A DNA stretch of 64,000 bases. Source: Cytophagaceae bacterium (GTDB lineage Bacteria > Bacteroidota > Bacteroidia > Cytophagales > Cytophagaceae). Under the pieces are notes generated by a model. That model was not told the origin of the DNA. It did no database searches and was given only the letters and a program-made list of their open reading frames with translations. The stretch spans positions 1-64,000 of the forward strand of contig JAGKWN010000005.1 of assembly GCA_021151805.1 (NCBI GenBank). The letters are read 5' to 3'. Both the position numbers and the translations under genes were made by a program. Positions within the stretch are counted from its first letter, which is position 1; the number at the start of each line of letters is the position of its first letter. Shown here piece by piece: positions 1 to 7,007 of the stretch.

Positions 1-92
1 ATATTTAAATATTTGATATATAATATCTTAACTCATTCAAAATCTTAATATCCTGATAGAACTGGTTCGACATTTCAACCATCTTCCACCCC

Positions 93-130
93 AAAGGTCT
101 CTCGAGAAATCGGGAGACCTTTTTTATTTT
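93..130 (+). terminator. Rho-independent terminator
   Basis: A 13-bp stem (93-105 with 110-122, one G-T pair) closes on a GAAA loop and is followed by a T-rich tract. The T-run is on the plus strand, so it should end a transcript entering from left of the window. I see no gene in bases 1-92. Confidence 0.7.
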
Positions 131-258
131 TATAGAAGTCAGACTTCTTTTTTTCTGATGTAATTTCAGGAATTCTGGCCGGCTTATTAAGGGCATAAGG
201 ATATGATCATCTGCCTAAATAAAGCATGCGTTTTTTTATTTCTGTTCACTTGACGAGA

Positions 259-972
259 TCAGCCCAGGCGCAAGTAGCTGAGGAATTCCTGTTTGGTAGA
301 TTCTTCGTTAAACAGTCCATCGTAGTAGGAAGTGATCGTTTGTGCATTTGTATCTTTGATTCCCCTGGAAGATACGCAAAGATGTTTTGCTTCAATCACT
401 ACAGCAACATGTTCGGTTTTTAAAATTTTCTTAAGTTCTGCAGCAATCTGAACGGTTAATCTTTCCTGAACCTGAGGTCTTCTGGCATAATAATCGACCA
501 GCCTGTTCAGCTTTGATAAGCCTATGACGCTGCCGGAAGAAATGTAGGCAACGTGAGCTTTCCCAATGATGGGTACAAAATGATGTTCGCAGTTGCTGTA
601 AAATGTTATATCTTTTTCAACCAGCATCTGTTCGTATTTATATTTATTATCGAACAGAGCGATGGCTGGTTTGTTTGCAGGATCGAGACCACTGAAAATT
701 TCATTGACATACATCTTGGCAACTCTGGCCGGGGTTCCCTTTAAGCTGTCGTCATTCAGGTCCAGGCCTAGTGTTTCCATGATTTCACGGAAATGAAATT
801 CAATTCTTTTGCGTTTCTCCTCATCGCTGAGTACGAAAGCATCTTTCCGCAGAGGGGTTTCTACACTTGTAGATATGTGCTCATCGCCGATTTCATCAAT
901 GCTCAGGTCTTTTAAAAAGGTATGAGCGTCGTTGAGGTAGTCTTTAATATTATTGGAATGGTTTGTGGTCAT
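259..972 (-). CDS. folE: GTP cyclohydrolase I (FolE)
   Basis: It converts GTP to dihydroneopterin triphosphate, the first step to tetrahydrofolate and pterins, in the cytoplasm. The CEHHF motif (near residue 128 from the chosen start) and the later KHLCV supply the Cys/His zinc ligands, and the QERLT and SSRGI motifs of the family are present. An ATG eight codons upstream (996) is possible, but the one at 972 gives a normal length of about 237 residues. It is divergent from the SRPBCC gene, with a 36-bp palindrome between them that recurs before the photolyase operon. I infer that this folE copy is light-controlled and feeds folate (methenyltetrahydrofolate antenna) to the photolyase/cryptochrome pair. 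The enzyme call is secure; the regulatory role is inference. Confidence 0.95.
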   Translation of the reverse strand: MTTNHSNNIKDYLNDAHTFLKDLSIDEIGDEHISTSVETPLRKDAFVLSDEEKRKRIEFHFREIMETLGLDLNDDSLKGTPARVAKMYVNEIFSGLDPANKPAIALFDNKYKYEQMLVEKDITFYSNCEHHFVPIIGKAHVAYISSGSVIGLSKLNRLVDYYARRPQVQERLTVQIAAELKKILKTEHVAVVIEAKHLCVSSRGIKDTNAQTITSYYDGLFNEESTKQEFLSYLRLG

Positions 973-1002
973 AGATCTTTTTATTTTATGCAACATAGTA
1001 AT

Positions 1003-1038
1003 TTTTGTCTAACTTTTTACTAATTTTACTAGACAAAA
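1003..1038. promoter_or_regulatory. Palindromic operator, copy 1 (folE/SRPBCC divergent promoter)
   Basis: Half-site TTTTGTCTA (1003-1011) and its exact inverse TAGACAAAA (1030-1038) are separated by 18 nt. The same 9-bp arms with the same 18-nt spacer occur at 2567-2602. The site fills the 69-bp gap between divergent folE and the SRPBCC gene and ends 3 nt before the latter's ATG. T-rich runs ending in TTTG at each half-site resemble Bacteroidota -7 elements, which would suit repression, but I cannot fix a transcription start. The likely binder is the MerR/B12 protein at 1599. Confidence 0.7.
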
Positions 1039-1041
1039 TAA

Positions 1042-1515
1042 ATGTTAATTATGTTGCTAACCATAGAACGAGCGCAAAAGTTCACTCAGGATCGTCAGAC
1101 AATGTGGGCGTTCATGTGCAATCCAGCCAATCTTTCAGCAATAACACCTCCGTATATGGGATTCACGGTACTGAACGCGGCTGAAACTTCTACTTATGCG
1201 GGTCAGATCATTGAATATCATGTGGCACCCGTTCTGGGGATCAAGCTGCACTGGGTTACTGAGATCACTCATGTAAAAGCAGGGGAATATTTTGTTGATG
1301 AGCAGCGTTTTGGTCCGTATGCTTTCTGGCACCACCAGCATATACTGGAAGACACTCAGGAGGGCGGTACGCTTATGAAGGACCTTGTACATTATAAACT
1401 GCCCTTGGGAATCCTGGGGAAAGCAGCCAATACTTTATTTGTGAAAAAACAGCTTGAAAGTATTTTTAACTACAGGCACCAGAAACTGGAAGAATTATTC
1501 GGCGTTTGCATTTAA
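1042..1515 (+). CDS. SRPBCC-family ligand-binding protein
   Basis: A 157-residue cytoplasmic protein with the START/SRPBCC (polyketide cyclase-like) pattern: an N-terminal strand with the KFTQDRQTMWAFMCNPANLS region, a PPYMGF segment, the central strands LHWVTEITHV and YFVDEQRFGPYAFWHHQH, and a long C-terminal helix with FNYRHQKLEELF. Such folds bind hydrophobic ligands in a deep cavity; the ligand here cannot be read. A second ATG at 1051 is an alternative start. It shares the palindromic control region with folE and precedes the B12 photoreceptor gene on the same strand, so a role in light or UV adaptation is inferred. Confidence 0.8.
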   Translation: MLIMLLTIERAQKFTQDRQTMWAFMCNPANLSAITPPYMGFTVLNAAETSTYAGQIIEYHVAPVLGIKLHWVTEITHVKAGEYFVDEQRFGPYAFWHHQHILEDTQEGGTLMKDLVHYKLPLGILGKAANTLFVKKQLESIFNYRHQKLEELFGVCI

Positions 1516-1598
1516 AGGCAAACTATCGTTCAAAAAAACCGGCTTGAAATTTATTTTTCAATTAACTTTACTTAAATAATTATTAAGCATACCCTGTC

Positions 1599-2483
1599 AT
1601 GAAATCTTATCAAATAGCCGATCTTCAGCGATTAACAGGTATCAACGTACATACTATACGCATGTGGGAGCGTCGTTATGGACTTATAACACCACATCGT
1701 ACGCAAACAAATATTCGCTACTATGATGACGAGCAGGTAAAAAAATTATTGAACGTTTCTACATTACTGCATCATGGAATGAAAATTTCCAGGATCGCGG
1801 AGTTGTCCGATACGCAGCTCAATAGTCACATACGTGACCTTGGGAAAGTGGCTGAAGGCGATGTTATCTGTACCGGTTTCATTAACAATCTTACAGCCTC
1901 CATGCTATCCTTCGACGAGCAGGCTTTTGAAAAGTCACTCTCTGCAGCTATTGTTCGGTTTGGACTTTATGAGGCCATGCTGCGCGTATTTTATCCTTTT
2001 ATGCGAAATGCAGGACTGATGTGGGTTTCCAACGAAGCAATGCCCGTTCAGGAGCATTTTGCCAGTGCTGTGATAAGGCGTAAGCTCATTGCTGCAATAG
2101 ATGGTTTGCCGATATCCTCAAGGAAAAGTAAGACATTTCTTTTATTTCTGCCTTCGGAAGAGTGGCACGAGACTGGTTTACTGTTTGCTGATTATATAAT
2201 CCGTTCGAATGGTTATAAAACCATTTACCTTGGTCAGAATGTGCCTATAGATAACCTGCTGCAGATTATTGAACAGGTAAATCCCACACACTTTCTCACG
2301 TTCTATATTACGCCACAGAAGGCCGATAAAGTGCAGGCTGAAGTGAGTCTGCTGGCAAAAAATAATAAACATTCCCAGATTCTGATCAGCGGCGCAGATG
2401 CGATTCTGCAATCGATTAAAAAAGCAAAAAATGTTTCTTTTTTAACCTCTCCCCAGGATCTGATCGGTTTTCTGAAACGTTAG
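1599..2483 (+). CDS. MerR-family B12-dependent photoreceptor regulator (CarH/LitR type)
   Basis: A 294-residue transcription factor. Residues 1-70 are a MerR helix-turn-helix (IADLQRLTGINVHTIRMWERR) with a wing. Residues 85-170 form the four-helix cobalamin cap and 175-294 a B12-binding Rossmann domain. The diagnostic Wx9EH motif of adenosylcobalamin photoreceptors is intact (W142, E152, H153), and E188-W-H190-E-T-G193 fits ExHxxG, with H190 as the expected lower cobalt ligand. Known CarH proteins bind DNA in the dark as tetramers and release it when light breaks the Co-C bond. It lies between two identical palindromes and beside two photolyase-family genes, which makes it the likely regulator of both promoters. 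No such palindrome is seen before its own gene. Confidence 0.93.
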   Translation: MKSYQIADLQRLTGINVHTIRMWERRYGLITPHRTQTNIRYYDDEQVKKLLNVSTLLHHGMKISRIAELSDTQLNSHIRDLGKVAEGDVICTGFINNLTASMLSFDEQAFEKSLSAAIVRFGLYEAMLRVFYPFMRNAGLMWVSNEAMPVQEHFASAVIRRKLIAAIDGLPISSRKSKTFLLFLPSEEWHETGLLFADYIIRSNGYKTIYLGQNVPIDNLLQIIEQVNPTHFLTFYITPQKADKVQAEVSLLAKNNKHSQILISGADAILQSIKKAKNVSFLTSPQDLIGFLKR

Positions 2484-2566
2484 GATGTTATGTTGCAGCA
2501 GGTAATAGACGATGGTTTCTGTATGGAATTTTATCCGTCATGAATTATTCCCATTTTTAGTTTATT

Positions 2567-2602
2567 TTTTGTCTAATATTTTTTAAATAAGTTTAGACAA
2601 AA
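2567..2602. promoter_or_regulatory. Palindromic operator, copy 2 (DUF2256-photolyase promoter)
   Basis: TTTTGTCTA (2567-2575), 18 nt, TAGACAAAA (2594-2602): arms and spacing identical to the copy at 1003-1038. It lies 84 bp after the regulator gene's stop codon and 70 bp before the DUF2256 start. The spacers of the two copies differ in sequence, so the matched arms and spacing are probably conserved by protein binding and not by recent duplication. Confidence 0.7.
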
Positions 2603-2672
2603 AAATAAAAATACGTAACTTCATTATGCCGGAACAAGTATACTGCTTTACGGATATGGATGACTCGATTGT

Positions 2673-2834
2673 ATGAAACGGATCAAAAAGCAGGACCTTC
2701 CTCATAAAGTCTGTCCTGTATGCAGCAGGCCATTTGCCTGGCGTAAAAAGTGGAAGACAAACTGGGCAGAAGTTATTTATTGCAGTAAAAGATGCAGAAG
2801 CAGCACTCAATTAAAAGAAAACTCTTACGGCTGA
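2673..2834 (+). CDS. DUF2256 zinc-ribbon-like small protein
   Basis: A 53-residue ORF with the DUF2256 signature: PHKVCPVCSRPF (CxxC), then WRKKW, and a second CSKRC pair, giving a four-cysteine putative zinc site. An in-frame stop at 2661-2663 makes the ATG at 2673 the only start. Its last 43 bases overlap the photolyase gene in another frame, which suggests translational coupling. DUF2256 genes commonly sit beside photolyase-related genes, but their biochemical role is unknown to me. The operator at 2567 is just upstream. Confidence 0.9.
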   Translation: MKRIKKQDLPHKVCPVCSRPFAWRKKWKTNWAEVIYCSKRCRSSTQLKENSYG

Positions 2835-4348
2835 TACTTGGAGATCAGCTCAACATCAATCATTCCTGGTTCTCATTCGTTGATCCTGACGTAACCTATG
2901 TCCTGATGGAGACCAGGAGTGAAACTGACTATGTTACTCATCACATTCAAAAGGTAGCGGGATTCTTTGCTGCGATGCGGGCTTTTGCGACACAGCTCGA
3001 ATCAGCAGGCCACAGAATTATATACATCCGGATCACTGATGCTGCAAACCTGCAGCGCCTTGACGCGAACTGTGATTGGCTGATCCGAAAGCATGCATTT
3101 ACTGAATTTGAATATCTGCTTCCGGATGAATACCGTGTGGACGAGCTACTGCATAACTTCTGTAAGACATTGTCTGTAAGCAGCAGGAGTTATGATACTG
3201 AACATTTTTACACGCAAAGGTCAGAGCTGGCGGAGGTATTTAAGAACAACCGCACATTCCTGATGGAAAATTTTTACAGGTATATGCGGCGTAGGCATGA
3301 CATTCTCATGAACGGGACAAAGCCAATGTTCGGCAAATGGAATACAGATGCGGAAAATAGAAAAAAACTGCCGGCAGGGCATGTGTGCACACCACCTTTG
3401 TTATTTGATAATGATGTACGTGAAATAACGGCAGAAATTTTAACTGCCGGTATTGTTACGATGGGTACAATTGAAGCGGAGCATTTTGTCTGGCCTGTGA
3501 ACCGTGGCCAGGCATTGCGTTTATTGGAATTCTTTGTAGCTGCCTGTTTGCCATTGTTCGGCACGTATCAGGATGCTATGGCGCCGGATGCCTGGAGTAT
3601 GTACCATTCCCGTTTATCCTTTGCTTTGAATGTGAAGCTCATTAGTCCGAAAGAAGTCGTTGACCGTGTTATAAAGGAGTATTACGCGCGCCCGGAAGAA
3701 ATTGAATACCATCAGCTGGAAGGTTTTGTAAGACAGATCATCGGCTGGCGGGAATACATGCGTGGGATTTACTGGTTGAAAATGCCGGAATATGCGAGCC
3801 TGAATTTTTTCGGGCATGAACAGAAGCTTCCTGCCTGGTACTGGAGCGGACAAACGAAGCTGAACTGCCTGAAGCATTCCATTACGCAATCATTAACTCA
3901 TGCATATGCGCATCACATCCAGCGACTGATGGTGACTGGAAATTTTGCTTTGCTGGCAGGTGTTCATCCTGATGAAGTAGATCAATGGTATCTGGGCATT
4001 TATATTGATGCACTGGATTGGGTAGAGATCACGAACACGCGCGGTATGAGCCAGTTTGCAGATGGAGGTCTCGTTGCAACCAAACCTTATGTGAGTTCTG
4101 CGGCTTATATTGATAAGATGAGTCATTACTGTTCTTCCTGCTACTACAAAAAGCAATTGAAGACCGGGCACCGGGCATGTCCTTTCAACAGTCTGTACTG
4201 GCATTTCCTGGCAAGGAACGAAGCGTTGCTGAAATCCAATCAGCGTATGCGTATGATGTATACGGTATGGTATAAAACAGATGCTATGCAGCGGAAAGAG
4301 ATCCTGGAACAGGCAGAAAAATATTTATCGGAGCTTGATCAATTATAA
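2792..4348 (+). CDS. FeS-type photolyase / bacterial cryptochrome (PhrB/CryB family)
   Basis: A 518-residue photolyase-related protein (FeS-BCP class), predicted to repair (6-4) photoproducts or sense light with FAD and a [4Fe-4S] cluster. The N-terminus LRLILGDQLN opens the antenna domain. FAD-domain motifs RQIIGWREYMRG and HAYAHHIQRLMVTGNFALL are present. Cysteines at 359, 447, 450 and 463 have the same spacing (88, 3, 13) as I recall for the cluster ligands of Agrobacterium PhrB. The class uses dimethyl-ribityllumazine as antenna. The start overlaps the DUF2256 gene by 43 nt; a slightly later start is possible but would cut into the first strand. The next gene follows after 5 nt. Confidence 0.93.
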   Translation: MQKQHSIKRKLLRLILGDQLNINHSWFSFVDPDVTYVLMETRSETDYVTHHIQKVAGFFAAMRAFATQLESAGHRIIYIRITDAANLQRLDANCDWLIRKHAFTEFEYLLPDEYRVDELLHNFCKTLSVSSRSYDTEHFYTQRSELAEVFKNNRTFLMENFYRYMRRRHDILMNGTKPMFGKWNTDAENRKKLPAGHVCTPPLLFDNDVREITAEILTAGIVTMGTIEAEHFVWPVNRGQALRLLEFFVAACLPLFGTYQDAMAPDAWSMYHSRLSFALNVKLISPKEVVDRVIKEYYARPEEIEYHQLEGFVRQIIGWREYMRGIYWLKMPEYASLNFFGHEQKLPAWYWSGQTKLNCLKHSITQSLTHAYAHHIQRLMVTGNFALLAGVHPDEVDQWYLGIYIDALDWVEITNTRGMSQFADGGLVATKPYVSSAAYIDKMSHYCSSCYYKKQLKTGHRACPFNSLYWHFLARNEALLKSNQRMRMMYTVWYKTDAMQRKEILEQAEKYLSELDQL

Positions 4349-4353
4349 ATCCT

Positions 4354-5640
4354 ATGAAGACAGCGATTGTATGGTTTAAAACAGATTTACGTATACATGA
4401 TAATGAGACACTGGCAAGAGCTGTAACCGAGAATGATTTGGTTATACCTTGTTACTGTTTTGATCCCAGGCATTTTCAGTATTCATCTTTTGGGTTTAAG
4501 AAAACAGGAAATTACAGAGCACGTTTTCTGATGGAATCACTGGAAGATCTTAACCGGCAGCTTGCAAAGCTGGGTTCATTGCTTCTGATCGTATCCGGAA
4601 AACCTGAAGCAGTACTTCCCCTTCTGGCAAGGCAGTATAAAGCCGAACGTCTTTATACCAAAAAGGAAGTTGCTTATGAAGAGCTTGAAGTATGTGCAGC
4701 AGTTGAGAAGGCCTTATGGAAAGAGCATTGTGCTATGGAGGTTTTCAGTACAAGTACGTTGTATCTGGCATCAGATCTTCCGTTTACCATTAAAGCGATA
4801 CCGGATGTATTTACCACATTCAGAAAAAAAGCAGAGAAGGAAACTGTAGTGCGAAATCTTTTTCCTGCGCCGCTGCGGATCAGTTCCCCTGGTCTGCCGG
4901 TATTCAGGCTACCTAGCTGGGAAGATCTGGATCTGGAGGAGCCAGGCCGGGACAGCAGAACGGCCTTTCCTTTCAAAGGAGGGGAAACGCAGGCATTAAA
5001 ACGTGTAAATGATTATTTTCACGAATCAAAACGTGTATCTGTCTATAAGGAAACGCGCAACGGACTAATCGGCTCCGATTATTCCTCAAAGCTTTCTCCA
5101 TGGCTGGCTCTTGGCTGTATCTCAGCAAGGAAGATATATCACGAATTGAAAAAATATGAAGTTGAAAATGGAGGGAATGATTCTACTTATTGGCTCTACG
5201 TTGAGCTGTTGTGGCGGGATTATTTCCGTTTTATGATGAAAAAGCATCACAATGCTTATTTTATGAAATTCGGTATTAAAGGCGCTGGTGCAGCTATACC
5301 TGGGCCGGATCCGGAGCGCCTTGAAAAATGGAGCAGCGGCAAAACAGGTGTTGAATTTATCGATGCAAACATGATGGAACTCGCACATACAGGTTTTATG
5401 AGCAACCGCGGAAGGCAAAATGTAGCAAGCTTTTTCTGTAATGATCTGAAAGTAGATTGGCGCTATGGTGCAGCGTATTTTGAAGAGCATCTTATTGACT
5501 ACGATGTGTGCAGCAACTGGGGAAACTGGGCTTACCTTGCGGGCGTAGGAAATGATAAAAGGGAAGAACGTCATTTTAATATTGAAAATCAGGCAGCAAC
5601 CTATGACCCTACAGGGGAATTCAGAAAATTATGGTTATAA
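4354..5640 (+). CDS. DASH-type cryptochrome/photolyase
   Basis: A 428-residue FAD flavoprotein. The N-terminus TAIVWFKTDLRIHDNETL is the antenna-domain start, and RARFLMESLEDLNRQL is typical of cry-DASH. The FAD pocket is visible in LSPWLALGCISARKIY, ELLWRDYFRFM, FMSNRGRQNVASF and CSNWGNWAYLAGVGND, and the end YDPTGEFRKLWL matches cry-DASH proteins. Known members repair cyclobutane pyrimidine dimers in single-stranded DNA and bind methenyltetrahydrofolate. It is separated by 5 nt from the FeS photolyase, so the two are cotranscribed from the operator-bearing promoter. Its folate need fits the operator-linked folE. Confidence 0.93.
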   Translation: MKTAIVWFKTDLRIHDNETLARAVTENDLVIPCYCFDPRHFQYSSFGFKKTGNYRARFLMESLEDLNRQLAKLGSLLLIVSGKPEAVLPLLARQYKAERLYTKKEVAYEELEVCAAVEKALWKEHCAMEVFSTSTLYLASDLPFTIKAIPDVFTTFRKKAEKETVVRNLFPAPLRISSPGLPVFRLPSWEDLDLEEPGRDSRTAFPFKGGETQALKRVNDYFHESKRVSVYKETRNGLIGSDYSSKLSPWLALGCISARKIYHELKKYEVENGGNDSTYWLYVELLWRDYFRFMMKKHHNAYFMKFGIKGAGAAIPGPDPERLEKWSSGKTGVEFIDANMMELAHTGFMSNRGRQNVASFFCNDLKVDWRYGAAYFEEHLIDYDVCSNWGNWAYLAGVGNDKREERHFNIENQAATYDPTGEFRKLWL

Positions 5641-5813
5641 CCTGTTTGAAGAAATAAATGGGGTGTATGTGATTGTTCTTTGTTCAAAGAGCGTGTAACT
5701 ATTATGTAAAAGTTAATGTTAAAGACTTTTGGGAACTGTATCAGAATTTGTAGAAGCACAATGCTAATGTTACCCAAGTCAATATAAGATATATTGGATG
5801 GCAGATAGAAGAT

Positions 5814-6407
5814 CTATATTTTTAAAAGCCTGAAAAAATCTTCTTCTTCAAATTCTTTTACTGCGCCGGGTTTTAAATCACCCAGCTGCATATTTTCTAT
5901 GGAAACACGGATCAGGCGCAAACAGCGGTGCCGGACTGCTAATACCATTTTACGTACCTGATGAAATTTTCCTTCAGTAAGCGTTAGTAGAAGCCATGTG
6001 TGCGGATATTGTTCTCTCGGATCAGAAGCATAGGGGTAAATAGCTGCAGCATCTTTTACAATAGATACCTCGCATGGAGATGAAATATAATCCCCGCCGC
6101 CTTTAACACGAATGGAAATGCCGGATCGGATCTGTTGAAGTGTTTCCTCAGAAACAATGTTTTTCACCAATACCAGATAGGTACGGTTATGTTTTTCAGG
6201 CCCCTGAAAAAGCAAGCGCGTAACTTTTTTATTCGTTGTTAAAAGCAACAGACCCTCAGATTCATTGTCCAGTCTGCCAATTGCATGCGTACCTTCGGGG
6301 AATTCAAAATTCAATCCACCTAATAAATTTACGTCGTCTTTACTGATGAATTGTGAAACCATGTTAAATGGTTTGTTGATCATAAAATAACGATTCTGTT
6401 CAGGCAT
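5814..6407 (-). CDS. RsuA/RluB/E/F-family rRNA pseudouridine synthase
   Basis: A 197-residue enzyme isomerising a uridine in rRNA. It starts directly at the catalytic fold (YFMINKPFNMVSQF) without an S4 domain, as RluE does. The catalytic motif GRLDNESEGLLLLT carries the essential Asp (about residue 46). The motif KFHQVRKMVLAVRHRCLRLIR is the conserved family end. By length and lack of S4 it resembles RluE (23S rRNA), but target specificity cannot be read from sequence. It runs opposite to the cryptochrome operon. Confidence 0.9.
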   Translation of the reverse strand: MPEQNRYFMINKPFNMVSQFISKDDVNLLGGLNFEFPEGTHAIGRLDNESEGLLLLTTNKKVTRLLFQGPEKHNRTYLVLVKNIVSEETLQQIRSGISIRVKGGGDYISSPCEVSIVKDAAAIYPYASDPREQYPHTWLLLTLTEGKFHQVRKMVLAVRHRCLRLIRVSIENMQLGDLKPGAVKEFEEEDFFRLLKI

Positions 6408-6542
6408 GATGGAATGAATAATTACAACTAAATATAGATACTATCGTAAAGGAAGGCAAATGCTATGAAATTCAATGTGAATTTACTTGTAAAGAAATTT
6501 CAATGTATTTATTTGGGGCGTGAGATATTAATTTATTCAATT

Positions 6543-6932
6543 ATGAAGTGGTTTTTTGAGGCATATAGAAAGTATGCGGCATTTTCAGGTAGAGCAAGAC
6601 GGAAGGAGTTCTGGAGCTTTATATTGTTTAATATCATCTTATGGGTTGTAGTGATCAATTTTTTTGATCTGATAGGCAGAGCTGAAACGGATATATTTAT
6701 ACCTGTACTCGCTCTCGCGAATTTGCTGCCCTGGCTGGCTGTTTCTGTGAGGAGAATGCACGATATAGGTAAATCCGGTTGGTTTTTGCTCATCACATTT
6801 ATACCATTCGGAAATATATTCATACTCTTTTCATTGGCTTCAGAAGGATCAAAAGGTAAAAATGAATATGGTCCGGATCCTAAAAAAATGAGCGATTCTC
6901 CATCTTCGAATGTTTTGGATGAAGATATTTGA
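6543..6932 (+). CDS. DUF805 small membrane protein
   Basis: About 129 residues. The DUF805 opening MKWFFEAYRKYAAFSGRARR, then KEFWSFILFN, leads into three hydrophobic helices, with the conserved RRMHDIGKSGWF motif before the last one and a polar tail ending in GPDPKK. The reading frame is open from 6465, but family members begin at MKWF, so I chose the ATG at 6543. Function of the family is unknown. It converges with the TonB receptor gene across a shared hairpin. Confidence 0.85.
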   Translation: MKWFFEAYRKYAAFSGRARRKEFWSFILFNIILWVVVINFFDLIGRAETDIFIPVLALANLLPWLAVSVRRMHDIGKSGWFLLITFIPFGNIFILFSLASEGSKGKNEYGPDPKKMSDSPSSNVLDEDI

Positions 6933-6960
6933 CATATTATAATTTGATCCTTTAATTTTA

Positions 6961-6998
6961 AACAAAGCTCATCAATTATGATGGGCTTTGTTTTTTTA
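6961..6998. terminator. Terminator between convergent genes
   Basis: A 14-bp stem (6961-6974 with 6979-6992, one wobble pair) with a 4-nt loop and seven T's on the plus side. The AA start of the left arm gives some T's in the other direction. It lies between the DUF805 gene and the TonB receptor gene. Confidence 0.75.
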
Positions 6999-7007
6999 GT
7001 ATTGATT

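Noticed and set aside
10..90. tRNA- or tmRNA-like 3' end (GGTTCGAC followed by CTTCCACC)
   Set aside because: The T-stem does not pair (position 61 is not C) and the upstream part is outside the window.
5..196. 63-codon open frame on the minus strand at the left edge
   Set aside because: It runs through a strong terminator hairpin and has no family-like sequence.
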